64,000 bases of DNA from JASLDZ01 sp964244065. Its GTDB lineage: Bacteria; Pseudomonadota; Alphaproteobacteria; Caulobacterales; Caulobacteraceae. This document shows, piece by piece, positions 35,387 through 46,908 of the stretch. Numbering within the stretch: position 1 is the first letter of the stretch; every line of letters begins with the position of its first letter. A model generated the notes under the pieces. That model was not told the DNA's origin. It was given only the letters and a program-made list of their open reading frames with translations, and did no database searches. Location of the stretch: NCBI GenBank assembly GCA_964244065.1, contig CAXTHH010000005.1:62001-126000 (forward strand). The letters run 5' to 3'. Position numbers and translations under genes: made by a program.

Positions 35387-35396
35387 AGATGGCAGA

Positions 35397-35774
35397 TCAG
35401 CCGGGCGGGCGGGTGCTCACCGGGGAGCCGAACGGGTTGGGCGCGCCGTCCACCGGCTGCACGGACAGGGGCGACAGCCGCTGGTTGGGGTCTTGGATGT
35501 CGCGCTTGGTGATGGGCGCGTTCTCGTCGCGGTTGGTGGCCGTGTCGTCCGAGGAGCGCACCGCGCCCGAGGTGGTGAGCCCCGCGGGCAGGGGATCGGC
35601 CCCGCGGCGCACGGAGGCGGGCGGGGCGGCGATGGCGGCGGGAGGCGGCGGCGAGGTCGCCGCGGTCTGGCCGGGCGCCTGCAGCTCGCCCACGCGCCCG
35701 CAGGCGCTGGTCGCGGCGGCGGCGGCCGCCAGGAGGGTGGCGGCGGCCAGCGCGGCGCGGCGGGGGGAGGTCAT
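35397..35774 (-). CDS. LptM (YifL)-like small lipoprotein
   Basis: A 125-residue lipoprotein. MTSPRRAALAAATLLAAAAA with the lipobox ending TSACGRVGELQAPGQ; CGRVGxLxxP after the Cys matches the start of the LptM/YifL family (CGxxGxLxxP), small partners that stabilise the LptD/E lipopolysaccharide translocon in enterobacteria. The rest is Pro/Ala-rich with DIQDPNQRLSPLSVQPVDGA. The argH-lysA setting supports the family. Its ATG overlaps the argH stop (ATGA). Whether it binds LptD in this organism is inferred. Confidence 0.8.
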   Translation of the reverse strand: MTSPRRAALAAATLLAAAAAATSACGRVGELQAPGQTAATSPPPPAAIAAPPASVRRGADPLPAGLTTSGAVRSSDDTATNRDENAPITKRDIQDPNQRLSPLSVQPVDGAPNPFGSPVSTRPPG

Positions 35775-37178
35775 CTGAGGCGGTCCTTCCAGCGTTCGAT
35801 CTGCTTACGCACCTCGGCGGGGGCGGTTCCGCCGTAACTGGTGCGGCTGGCGACCGAACGCTCGGGGGTGAGCACCTCGTACACCCCGGCCGTGATGGCG
35901 GGATGCAGCTTCTGCAGCTCGGGCAGGGGCAGGTCGGGCAGGTCGCAGCCGAGCTGGTCCGCCCGCTTGCAGGCCGCGCCGGTCACGTGGTGCGCCTCGC
36001 GGAACGGCAGGTCGGCCTCGCGCACCAGCCAGTCGGCGAGGTCGGTGGCGGTTGAGAAGCCGCTGCCCGCCGCCGCGCGCATCCGCTCCAGGTTGGGCGT
36101 GAGGTCGGCGACCATGCCTGTGGTGGCGGCGAGCCCGAGCTCCAGGGCGTCGAACGCCTCGAAGGTCGGGAGCTTGTCCTCCTGCATGTCCTTCGAATAG
36201 GCGAGCGGCAGGCCCTTCATCACCACCGTCAGCTGGGTCAGCGAGGCGAGCACGCGGGCGGCCTTGGCGCGCACCAGCTCGGCGGCGTCGGGGTTCTTCT
36301 TCTGCGGCATGATCGAGCTGCCGGTGGTCCAGGCGTCGGAGAGCTTCACGAAGCCGAACTGCGGCGTGCACCAGATCACGATCTCCTCCGCGAAGCGGGA
36401 GAGGTGGACGGCGGCGAGCGTGGCGGCGGCGAGCGCCTCCAGGGCGAAGTCGCGGTCGCTGACGCTGTCCAGGCTGTTGGCCGTGGGCCGGTCGAAGCCG
36501 AGCGCCTCGGCGGTCTGGCGTCGGTCGATCGGGAAGGGCGAGCCCGCCAGGGCCGCGGCGCCCAGCGGGCTCTCGTTCATGCGCGTCCGGGCGTCGCGGA
36601 AGCGGCCGGCGTCACGGCCGAACATCTCGACGTAGGCCATCAGGTGGTGTCCGAAGGTCACCGGCTGGGCGGGCTGCAGGTGCGTGAAGCCGGGCATCAG
36701 CGCGTCGGCGAACGCGCCGGCGCGCTCCAGCAGGGCGCGCTGCAGCGCCTCCAGCGAGGCGACCGTGCGGTCGCAGGCGTCGCGGACCCACAGGCGGAAG
36801 TCGAGCGCCACCTGGTCGTTGCGGCTGCGTGCGGTGTGCAGGCGGCCGGCGGCGGGGCCGATCAGCTCGCTGAGGCGCTTCTCCACGTTCAGGTGGATGT
36901 CCTCGAACTCGTCGCGGAACGGGAAGGTCCCGGCCTCCAGCTCGGCGCGGATCGTCTCCAGCCCGGCCTGGATGGCCTCGTGGTCGGCGGTTGAGAGCAC
37001 GCCGACCGTGTGCAACATGGCCGCGTGCGCACGGGACCCCGCCAGGTCCTGGCGCCACAGCCGGCGGTCGAAGCCGATCGAGACGTTGATGGCCTGCATG
37101 ACGTCGGCCGGCTTCGCCTCGAACCGTCCGCCCCACATGCCCTGGCCGGCCCCCGGCTGCTTGGAAGGCGCGTCCGCC

Positions 37179-37180
<2 letters not shown>
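35771..37180 (-). CDS. argH: Argininosuccinate lyase
   Basis: The final step of arginine synthesis, splitting argininosuccinate to arginine and fumarate. 469 residues of the fumarase/aspartase fold; signature GSSIMPQKKNPD is intact (about 290), with HTARSRNDQVALDFRLWV near 115 and MPGFTHLQPAQPVTFGHH near 160. The first 14 residues before MWGGRF are extra compared with many homologues; an internal ATG at 37138 is possible. The ATG at 37180 and the tlpA ATG on the opposite strand share the bases CATG, so the two start codons overlap. Confidence 0.96.
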
Positions 37181-37862
<682 letters not shown>

Positions 37863-37904
37863 GGGCGCCGAATAGCCGCCGCGTTCGGGGTGCATGGGGC
37901 GCGC

Positions 37905-39032
37905 ATGACCTCTCGTCGCCTCCTCATCGGGGGCGGGGCCGCCGCGCTCGCCGCCGCCGGGCCCGCCCTCGCCATCCCCGTGCCCCTGCCGTTCGCGGGC
38001 AGGAAGAAGCCGCCCGTCGACCTGCAGGCGATCGTGCGGGAGACGGGCGTTCCGGCCCTCGCCGCCGCCGCCGTCACGCGCAAGGGCTTCGCCTTCCGCG
38101 GCGTCCACGGCCGCCGCCGCGCCGACCGGGCGGACCCGGCGCTGGACGCCGACCCCTGGCACCTCGGCGCCAACACCAAGGCGATGACCGCCGCGCTCTA
38201 CGGCCGCTACGTGGAGGCGGGGCGCGCGCGCTGGGGCGCGCCGCTGCCCAGGCTGCTGCCCGACCTCAAGCTGCATGAGGCCTGGGCCGACGTGCGGATC
38301 GACGACCTGCTGGCTCACCGCTCGGGCGTCACTGACACGGGCGTGCTGGACGCGGACTTCCTGGTCTCCGCCCGCGCCGCCAAGCTCTCCGCCCGCGACC
38401 AGCGGACGGACGTGGCGCGGGTGCTCCTGGCCGAGCCGCCCATGCGCACGCCGGGCGGCTTCGAGTACGCCAACCTGAACTACGTGCTGGCGGGCGCGGC
38501 CATCGAGCGCATCGCCGGCAAGCCGTGGGAGGAGGCGATCGCCCGCGACCTGTTCAGGGCGGTGGGCATGGCCCGCGCCGGCTTCGGCGCGCCGCCCGGC
38601 GCCGCGCCCTGGGGGCACCAGGCGGCGGAGGGGCGCCTCGTGCCCGTCGACCCCTCCGGCATCGCCGACAACCCGCCCGTGCTGGCGCCCGCCGGCGAGG
38701 TGCACGCGCCGCTGGAGGACTACGCCCGCTTCGTCCGCCTGTTCCTGGCCGAGGGCGGGGGCGTCTTGAAGCCCGAGACCCTGGCGCGCCTGGCCCGCCC
38801 CTGGAGCGGCGGCGACGGGCAGTACGGCATGGGCTGGCAGGTGTTCACCGGGCGCGCCTGGGCCGAGGGCCCGGTGCTGGCCCACGAGGGCTCCAACAGC
38901 CTGTGGCACGCCTCGGTGCTGGTGGCTCCCGCCAGGAACCTGGCGGTGATCGCCTGCGCCAACAGCGAGGAGGGCGGCGGGGCCGAGGCCTGCCTGCGCG
39001 CGCAGCAGGCCCTGGTGAAGGCCTTCGCCTGA
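37905..39032 (+). CDS. Class C beta-lactamase-fold protein with Ala in place of the catalytic Ser
   Basis: A 375-residue exported protein (twin-arginine-like TSRRLLIGGGAAALAAAG signal). The fold is that of class C beta-lactamase/D-aminopeptidase/esterase proteins. The SxxK motif is HLGANTKAMTAAL: Ala stands where the nucleophilic Ser is expected (family form GSNTKAMTA). The YxN motif (GFEYANLNYVLAG) and the third motif (LAHEGSNSLWHA, HxG) are present. The codon at the Ser position is GCC. ATG 37905 is used because it begins the signal peptide. The protein is therefore either catalytically dead, a binding protein, or uses another residue. No frameshift or stop is seen. Confidence 0.85.
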   Translation: MTSRRLLIGGGAAALAAAGPALAIPVPLPFAGRKKPPVDLQAIVRETGVPALAAAAVTRKGFAFRGVHGRRRADRADPALDADPWHLGANTKAMTAALYGRYVEAGRARWGAPLPRLLPDLKLHEAWADVRIDDLLAHRSGVTDTGVLDADFLVSARAAKLSARDQRTDVARVLLAEPPMRTPGGFEYANLNYVLAGAAIERIAGKPWEEAIARDLFRAVGMARAGFGAPPGAAPWGHQAAEGRLVPVDPSGIADNPPVLAPAGEVHAPLEDYARFVRLFLAEGGGVLKPETLARLARPWSGGDGQYGMGWQVFTGRAWAEGPVLAHEGSNSLWHASVLVAPARNLAVIACANSEEGGGAEACLRAQQALVKAFA

Positions 39033-39038
39033 CAGGCT

Positions 39039-40145
39039 CTAGGCGGCCAGGGCGCCCGAGCTCTGCCGCACGTTCCAGAAGCGCACCATGCGCTGGGCGG
39101 TCTCGCGGGGCAGGGCGGCGTAGCGGGCCACCAGCGGGTCCACCGACGCGCTCCCGCCGCGGAACAGCACGGCGAGGTCGCGGAACAGATCCTCCGCATA
39201 GCCCGCCGCCTTGCACAGCAGCGCCAGGACGTCCGCGTCGCCGCGCGCCAGGGAGCGCTGCACCACGCCGAAGTCGACCCCGGACTCCTTGGCCAGGGCG
39301 GCGCTGAAGCGGGTGCGCTCGCCCTTGCGCAGGAAGCCCACGAGGCTCTGCGCCGAGAGGGGGCCGGCGGAGGCCAGCCGGTCGATGTAGGCCGCCGCCT
39401 CCGCGTAGTCGGCCGGCAGGACGCCCTGGGCGGAGGCCAGGCGCACGCGCGAGCCGGCCAGCGCCCGCTCCAGCAGGTCGGGATCGACGGCGGCGTTGCG
39501 CGCCATGATCCGGTCGCGCAGCCGCTGCTCGACCACCAGGTACATGTCGTTGAGCAGGTCCAGCGGCAGGCCCTCGCGCCCGACCACCACCGCGTGCAGG
39601 CCGGGGTTGGCCTTGGCGCGGTCCACCATCTTCTCCGAGGCGGTGCGGGACAGGGGCACGGCGGCGTTCGACATGAGCACGCCCAGGGTCTCGTCGTCGC
39701 CCCGGTCGACGATGGTGTCCGACACGCGCTCGGTGAGGTCCTCGCGGCGGGAGACCGCCCGCAGGTGCCCCTGGCCGGCGCAGCAGACCACCCCCATCAG
39801 GTCGGCCTCCGACAGGGCGGGGGAGCTCTCCAGCAGGGGGCCGGCGACCGCCTCCTCCGGATCGCCGATCAGGCGGGCCACGAGGCGGCGGGGCGCGTCG
39901 CTGAGCGGGGCCAGGCGGCGGGCCAGGTCGGCGCGCAGCTCCTGCTCCAGCGAGGCGGCGAGCTTCTCCAGCGCCGTGTCGAACAGGGCGATCACGGCGG
40001 GCGGGACCGGCTCGGGCGCGAAGAACACGTCGGTGGCGTGCCGCAGCAGGACGCGCCGCCGCTCCGGCGAGGTCTCCTCCGCGATCGACGCCAGCGCGTC
40101 CAGCTTGGACCCGAGCGCCGGCGCGCCCTGCCGCGTGATGCTCAT
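39039..40145 (-). CDS. DUF2336 domain protein
   Basis: A 368-residue all-helical cytosolic protein of DUF2336, an alphaproteobacterial family of unknown role. It reads as repeated helix pairs, for example RRRVLLRHATDVFFAPEPVP, IALFDTALEKLAASLEQELR, LARRLAPLSDAPRRLVARLI, and VAGPLLESSPALSEADLMGV, similar to HEAT-like arrays. LMSNAAVPLSRTASEKMVDRA is the best-conserved stretch. It is convergent with the serine-hydrolase-like gene, six bases between stops. No catalytic motif is visible. Confidence 0.88.
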   Translation of the reverse strand: MSITRQGAPALGSKLDALASIAEETSPERRRVLLRHATDVFFAPEPVPPAVIALFDTALEKLAASLEQELRADLARRLAPLSDAPRRLVARLIGDPEEAVAGPLLESSPALSEADLMGVVCCAGQGHLRAVSRREDLTERVSDTIVDRGDDETLGVLMSNAAVPLSRTASEKMVDRAKANPGLHAVVVGREGLPLDLLNDMYLVVEQRLRDRIMARNAAVDPDLLERALAGSRVRLASAQGVLPADYAEAAAYIDRLASAGPLSAQSLVGFLRKGERTRFSAALAKESGVDFGVVQRSLARGDADVLALLCKAAGYAEDLFRDLAVLFRGGSASVDPLVARYAALPRETAQRMVRFWNVRQSSGALAA

Positions 40146-40209
40146 GCCGCCCCCACACGTTCCGGGAGCACCGTAAGCACGGCGGATGTGAAGACCCGGT
40201 TGCCGCGCG

Positions 40210-41490
40210 TCAGGCGTTGCCGGCGGCGATCTCCATCACCTCCTGCACGGTGCGCAGGCCAGGGCGCTGCGCGGTGACCAGCACGCCCATGTTGCCGGGC
40301 ATGTGCTGGTTGTTCATCATCTTCTCGTGGGCGTCGGGGATGCCGTCCCAGGGGAAGACCTCGGACAGGCAGGGGTCGATGCGCCGCTCGATCACCAGCT
40401 GGTTGGCCTGGCTGGCCTGCATCAGGTTGGCGAAGTGGCTGCCCTGCACGCGCTTCTGGCGCATCCACAGGAAGCGGGCGTCCATGGTCAGGTTGTAGCC
40501 GGTGGTGCCCGCGCAGATCACCACCATGCCGCCGCGCTTCACCAGGAACACGCTGACGGGGATGGTGCTCTCGCCGGGGTGCTCGAAAACCATGTCGACG
40601 TCGCGCTTGCCGGTGACGTCCCAGATCGCCTTCCCGAACTTGCGGCACTCCTTCATGTAGTCGCCGAAGTCGGGGCCGTTGACGGGGGGCAGCTGGCCCC
40701 AGCAGTTGAAGTCCTTGCGGTTCAGCACCGCCTTGGCGCCCATGCTCATCACGTAGTCGCGCTTGGACTCGTCGGAGATCACGCCGATGGCGTTGGCCCC
40801 CGCCGTCGCGCACAGCTGGGTTGCGAAGACGCCGAGGCCGCCCGAGGCGCCCCACACCAGCACGTTGTCGCCCGGGCGCAGCACGTGCGGGCGGTGGCCG
40901 AACAGCATGCGGTAGGCGGTGGCCAGCGTCAGCACGTAGCAGCCCGCCTCCTCCCAGGTCAGGTGCTTGGGCCGGGCCATCAGCTGGCGGCTCTGCACGC
41001 GGCAGAACTGGGCGAAGGAGCCGTCGGGCGTCTCGTAGCCCCAGATGCGCTGGCTGGTGGAGTACATCGGGTCGCCCCCGTTGCACTCCTCGTCGTCGCC
41101 GTCGTCCTGGTTGCAGTGGATGACGACCTCGTCGCCCGGCTTCCACCGCTTCACCTTGCGGCCGACGGCCCAGACCACGCCCGAGGCGTCGCTGCCGGCC
41201 ACGTGGTACTCGGCCTTGTGCCCGTCGAAGGGGCTGATCGGCGTGCCGAGCGCGGCCCAGACGCCGTTGTAGTTCACGCCGGCGGCCATCACGAGAACCA
41301 GCACCTCGTCGTCGCCGATGGCGGGGGTGGGGACGACCTCCACCTGCATGGCGGTGTTCGGGCGGCCGTGGCGCTCGCGGCGGATCGCCCAGGCGTACAT
41401 CTTCTCCGGCACGTGGAAGGCCGGGGGCATCTCGCCCACCTCGTACAGGTCCTTGGTGGCGGGGGCTCTGTCGAGGACGGCGGTGCTCAT
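40210..41490 (-). CDS. ccrA: Crotonyl-CoA carboxylase/reductase
   Basis: The reductive carboxylase of the ethylmalonyl-CoA pathway: crotonyl-CoA plus CO2 and NADPH gives ethylmalonyl-CoA, used to assimilate acetyl-CoA without isocitrate lyase. 426 residues of the zinc-free medium-chain dehydrogenase family. Diagnostic parts are FHVPEKMYAWAIRRERHGRP, GVNYNGVWAALGTPISPFDG, VIHCNQDDGDDEECNGGDPM, and the nucleotide loop LVWGASGGLGVFATQLC. FEHPGESTIPVSVFL and the FA(N) segment SHFANLMQASQAN are also typical. It indicates growth on acetate, fatty acids or C1-derived acetyl-CoA. Other pathway genes are not adjacent. Confidence 0.95.
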   Translation of the reverse strand: MSTAVLDRAPATKDLYEVGEMPPAFHVPEKMYAWAIRRERHGRPNTAMQVEVVPTPAIGDDEVLVLVMAAGVNYNGVWAALGTPISPFDGHKAEYHVAGSDASGVVWAVGRKVKRWKPGDEVVIHCNQDDGDDEECNGGDPMYSTSQRIWGYETPDGSFAQFCRVQSRQLMARPKHLTWEEAGCYVLTLATAYRMLFGHRPHVLRPGDNVLVWGASGGLGVFATQLCATAGANAIGVISDESKRDYVMSMGAKAVLNRKDFNCWGQLPPVNGPDFGDYMKECRKFGKAIWDVTGKRDVDMVFEHPGESTIPVSVFLVKRGGMVVICAGTTGYNLTMDARFLWMRQKRVQGSHFANLMQASQANQLVIERRIDPCLSEVFPWDGIPDAHEKMMNNQHMPGNMGVLVTAQRPGLRTVQEVMEIAAGNA

Positions 41491-41594
41491 CGGCGGCGAT
41501 CTCCTGGGCCCGCTCTCCGGCGGTCTGGAGGGCGATGCTCCCCCGAGAACGGCGCCGCAGGCAAGCGGTTTCCGCAGTGCAGCATGGGCGCGCG

Positions 41595-42398
41595 TCAGCG
41601 CGCGCCGGCGGCCTCCGCCAGCGCGGCCCGAACCGACAGCGCCTGCCGCGTCTCGCGCACGTCGTGCACGCGCAGCGCCGCCGCCCCGTGCGCCGCCGCG
41701 TGAAGGGCGAAGGCGAGGCTGCCGCCCAGCCGGTCCGACGCCTCGCGGGCGGTGGGGTCGATGACGGCCACCGTGCGCTTGCGGCTGGCCCCCACCAGCA
41801 CGGGGAAGCCGTGCGCCGCCAGCCGGGGCAGGTCGCAGAGGAGGCGCAGGTTGTGCGCCGCCGTCTTCCCGAAGCCCAGGCCGGGGTCCAGCGTGATCCG
41901 CTGGCGCGCCACGCCCGCCGCCATGGCCGCCTCGGCGCGGGCCAGCAGGAAGGCCTCCACCTCGCCGGTGACGTCGTCGTAGGCGGGGGCGTCCTGCATG
42001 GTGCGCGGCTCGCCCCGCATATGCATCAGCACCACCGCGCAGCCGAGCGCCGCCGCCGCGTCGAGCGCGCCGGGCGCGCGCAGGGCCAGCACGTCGTTCC
42101 AGATCGCGGCGCCCGCGGCGACCGCGGCGCGGGCCACCCGCGGCTTGACGGTGTCGATGGAAAGGGGCGCGACGCCGCGCAGGCCTTCGATCACCGGCAG
42201 CACGCGCGCGAGCTCCGCCTCCGCGCTCACCGGGTCCGCGCCGGGCCGGGTGGACTCGCCGCCCACGTCGAGCACGTCCGCGCCCTGCGCGGCGAGACGC
42301 CGCCCGTGGGCGATGGCGGCGGCGGGGTCGAGGAAGCGGCCGCCGTCGCTGAAGCTGTCGGGGGTGGCGTTCACCACGCCCCAGAGCTGTACGCTCAC
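41595..42398 (-). CDS. folP: Dihydropteroate synthase
   Basis: Condenses p-aminobenzoate with hydroxymethyl-dihydropterin diphosphate in folate synthesis; the sulfonamide target. 267 residues from GTG 42398 (preceded by GAGGGAGAGG). LWGVVNATPDSFSDGGRF and ADVLDVGGESTRPGADPV are the two family signatures; SIDTVKPRVARAAVAAGAAI, LMHMRGEPRTMQ, DPGLGFGKTAAHNL, and ASRKRTV follow. The longer frame upstream passes through a short CCCTCTCC/GGGGAGGGG hairpin and is rejected. It follows ftsH on the same strand, the usual alphaproteobacterial order; glmM is not downstream here. Confidence 0.96.
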   Translation of the reverse strand: MSVQLWGVVNATPDSFSDGGRFLDPAAAIAHGRRLAAQGADVLDVGGESTRPGADPVSAEAELARVLPVIEGLRGVAPLSIDTVKPRVARAAVAAGAAIWNDVLALRAPGALDAAAALGCAVVLMHMRGEPRTMQDAPAYDDVTGEVEAFLLARAEAAMAAGVARQRITLDPGLGFGKTAAHNLRLLCDLPRLAAHGFPVLVGASRKRTVAVIDPTAREASDRLGGSLAFALHAAAHGAAALRVHDVRETRQALSVRAALAEAAGAR

Positions 42399-42429
42399 CC
42401 TCTCCCTCGTGGGGAGGGGGAAGGGAGCA

Positions 42430-44349
<1,920 letters not shown>

Positions 44350-44465
44350 CTCGGCGTCCTAACCGTCTCCCACGCAAGATAGGCGCGCGCTCGGCGGAGC
44401 GCCATGCGTCCCGGCGCCGGCGCGTTGCCGAGGGGCGGGGGCCTCTGCTACTCCCCGCGCCTCCG

Positions 44466-45314
44466 ATGAGCGCCGTCACCCCCCTCAGCTCCCCGCGCGT
44501 GGTCACCACGCGGCGCAAGGGCTTCCTCGGCGACGTGGCGGACGCGCTCGCCGACCTGCGCGCGGCGGTCACGCGCCCCCGCCTGTGGGCCGCCCTGGCG
44601 GTGCACGACATCGCCGCCAAGTACCGGGGCTCGATCCTGGGCCCGTTCTGGATCACGGGCACCACGGCCACCTTCGTGCTGGGGGTGGGCGTGCTCTACG
44701 CCCAGCTCTTCAACCAGCCTATCGACAAGTACATCCCGTGGCTGGGCGTCGGCATCGTGCTGTGGACCTTCTTCGCCAGCTGCATCGTGGAGGGCTGCGA
44801 GACCTTCATCAGCTCGGCCGGCATCATCAAGCAGACGGCCCTGCCCATGTTCACCTTCCTGTTCCGGACGGTGACGCGCAACCTGATCGTGCTGGCGCAC
44901 CAGCTGGTGGTGATCGTGGGGGTGCTGGCCTGGTTCGGCCTTCTGGGCCGGATGGAGCCGCTTTACGCCCTGGCGGGCTTCGCCCTGGCGACGCTCAACA
45001 TCGTCTGGATGGCCCTCGTGGTGGGGGTGATCTCCACCCGCTTCCGCGACGTGCCGCAGATCGTGGGCGCGGTGCTGCAGGTGCTCTTGTTCATGACGCC
45101 GGTGTTCTGGCGGCCGGAGGCGATCTCCACGCACCGGTTCGTGCTCTCGGCCAACCCGCTCTACCATATGCTGGAGATCACCCGCCGGCCGTTGATGGGC
45201 GAGGTGGCGCCCGCCAACGCCTGGTACGCCTGCGCCGGGCTGGCGGTTGTCGGCTGGATCGCCACGCTGCTGCTGTTCGCCGTGACGCGCCGCCGCGTGG
45301 TGCATTACCTGTGA
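44466..45314 (+). CDS. ABC-2 polysaccharide exporter permease (Wzm/KpsM type)
   Basis: A 282-residue permease with six hydrophobic helices; DIAAKYRGSILGPFWITGTT is the usual KpsM/TagG amphipathic entry. Helices include FVLGVGVLYAQLF, WLGVGIVLWTFFASCIVEGC, LIVLAHQLVVIVGVLAWFGL, IVWMALVVGVISTRFRDVPQ, IVGAVLQVLLFMTPVFWRPE. With the following ATPase it should move a lipid-linked glycan across the inner membrane. Its stop overlaps the ATPase start (GTGA). No polysaccharide synthesis genes are adjacent; the glycan clusters at 23 and 30 kb are possible suppliers. Confidence 0.92.
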   Translation: MSAVTPLSSPRVVTTRRKGFLGDVADALADLRAAVTRPRLWAALAVHDIAAKYRGSILGPFWITGTTATFVLGVGVLYAQLFNQPIDKYIPWLGVGIVLWTFFASCIVEGCETFISSAGIIKQTALPMFTFLFRTVTRNLIVLAHQLVVIVGVLAWFGLLGRMEPLYALAGFALATLNIVWMALVVGVISTRFRDVPQIVGAVLQVLLFMTPVFWRPEAISTHRFVLSANPLYHMLEITRRPLMGEVAPANAWYACAGLAVVGWIATLLLFAVTRRRVVHYL

Positions 45315-46057
45315 GCGCGGCGGTCGACGTTCAGGGCCTGTCCATCCGCTTTCCCGTCTACGGGGCGGACGCGCGGTCCATGAAGAAGCACTTCGCCCGC
45401 CTGGCGGTGGGTGGGCGGCTGGGGCGGCAGGGCGGCAGCGGCGTCACGGTGGTGCAGGCGCTCTCCGACGTGTCGCTGAGCCTGCGGCCCGGCGATCGGC
45501 TGGCGCTGGTGGGCTCCAACGGCGCGGGCAAGACCACGCTGCTGCGCGCGCTCGCCGGCGTCTACTCGCCCGACGAGGGCCGGGTGGAGATCGCGGGCCG
45601 CATCGCCTCGCTCCTGGACCTGTCGCTCGGCATCGACCCCTCGGCCACCGGCTACGAGAACATCCGCCTGCGCGGGCTGGTGGCCGGGCTCACGCGCAAG
45701 GAGATCCGCGAGCGCGAGGAGTCGATCGCCGAGTTCTCCGGCCTGGGCGCCTTCCTGGCTCTGCCGGTGAAGACCTACTCCGCCGGCATGTCGGCGCGCC
45801 TGGCTTTCGCCACCGCCACGGCCGTGGACGCCGACGTGCTCCTGATGGACGAGTGGATCGCGGTGGGCGACGCGGACTTCACCGCCCGCGCCGAAGAGCG
45901 CCTCACCAGCCTGGTGGAGCAGGCGCACATCCTGGTGCTGGCCTCGCACAACAACACCCTGGTGCGGAAGCTGTGCACCAAGTTCGTCCGCATGGACCAC
46001 GGCGCCGCCTCCGAGGTCATGCCCATCGAGCGCCTCGACGAGTTCGTGGGGAACTAG
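45311..46057 (+). CDS. ABC polysaccharide exporter ATPase (Wzt/KpsT type)
   Basis: A 248-residue ATPase partner of the permease. Walker A is LVGSNGAGKTTLLRALAG, the Q/switch region follows, the signature is TYSAGMSARLAFATATA, and Walker B with the catalytic acid is DVLLMDEWIAVGD. It lacks the C-terminal carbohydrate-binding domain that O-antigen Wzt proteins carry, so it is closer to KpsT/TagH-like transporters without a reading of the glycan end. VLASHNNTLVRKLCTKFVRM is the H-loop. Confidence 0.94.
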   Translation: MSAAVDVQGLSIRFPVYGADARSMKKHFARLAVGGRLGRQGGSGVTVVQALSDVSLSLRPGDRLALVGSNGAGKTTLLRALAGVYSPDEGRVEIAGRIASLLDLSLGIDPSATGYENIRLRGLVAGLTRKEIREREESIAEFSGLGAFLALPVKTYSAGMSARLAFATATAVDADVLLMDEWIAVGDADFTARAEERLTSLVEQAHILVLASHNNTLVRKLCTKFVRMDHGAASEVMPIERLDEFVGN

Positions 46058-46059
46058 CC

Positions 46060-46908
46060 GTGCACGAGGACCTCGGCCGCGTCCTGATCATCGCAGGATC
46101 GGACTCGGGAGGCGGGGCCGGGCTGCAGGCCGACGTGAAGACGGTGACCGCGCTGGGCGGCCACGCGGCCACGGCGGTCACGGCCATCACCGTCCAGAAC
46201 ACGCTGGGCGTCCACGCCGTTCATCCGCTGCCGGTCGACTTGGTCGAGGCGCAGGCGCGCGCGGTGCTCGACGACATCGGCGCGGACGCGATCAAGACCG
46301 GCATGCTCGGCGACGCCGAGCTGGTGGCGCGCGTGGCGGTCCTGATCGCCGAGACCGGCCGCCCGGCGGTGATCGACTCCGTGATGGTGGCCAAGGGCGG
46401 CGCCCGGCTGCTGCCGCCCGAGGCGGTGGAGGCGGTGCGCGACCTGCTGCTCCCCGTCGCCACCCTGCTCACCCCCAACGCGCCGGAGGCGGAGGCGCTG
46501 ACCGGCGTGCCGGTCGCCGACGAGGCGGGCCAACGCCGGGCCGGCGAGGCGCTGCTCAAGCTCGGCGCCCAGGCGGTGCTGGTGAAGGGCGGCCACGTTC
46601 CCGGCGAGCGCGTGGTGGACCTGCTGATGACGCCCGTCTCCACCGTGCGCTTCGAGAGCGGGCGGATCGTCAGCCGCAATACGCACGGCACCGGCTGCAC
46701 CCTGGCCAGCGGGATCGCCTGCGGGCTGGCGCAGGGGCTGGGGCTGGAGCGCTCGGTCGCCCGCGCCCGCGACTATCTCCTGGAGGCGATCCGCCGCGCG
46801 CCGCACCTGGGCGCCGGCCACGGCCCGGTGGACCACGGCTGGCCCATGCGCCCGGGCGGGCCCTCGCGGCTGCAGGGCGCCTCGCTCCCGCCCGCCGGGC
46901 GCGCGTGA
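46060..46908 (+). CDS. thiD: Hydroxymethylpyrimidine/phosphomethylpyrimidine kinase
   Basis: Phosphorylates HMP and HMP-P for thiamine synthesis. 282 residues of the ribokinase-like fold. IIAGSDSGGGAGLQADVKT is the substrate-binding motif, GADAIKTGMLGDAELV follows, DSVMVAKGGARLL is the conserved DPVMV-like segment with Ser, and NTHGTGCTLASGIA holds the anion hole and the catalytic Cys region. GTG 46060 is two bases past the ATPase stop. The C-terminal 25 residues (HGWPMRPGGPSRLQG on) are atypical. The next gene overlaps by GTGA. No TPP riboswitch precedes it. Confidence 0.93.
   Translation: MHEDLGRVLIIAGSDSGGGAGLQADVKTVTALGGHAATAVTAITVQNTLGVHAVHPLPVDLVEAQARAVLDDIGADAIKTGMLGDAELVARVAVLIAETGRPAVIDSVMVAKGGARLLPPEAVEAVRDLLLPVATLLTPNAPEAEALTGVPVADEAGQRRAGEALLKLGAQAVLVKGGHVPGERVVDLLMTPVSTVRFESGRIVSRNTHGTGCTLASGIACGLAQGLGLERSVARARDYLLEAIRRAPHLGAGHGPVDHGWPMRPGGPSRLQGASLPPAGRA

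Noticed and set aside
46058..46062. TPP riboswitch before thiD
   Set aside because: Only two bases separate thiD from the ATPase gene, and no TPP motif is seen upstream of the exporter genes.
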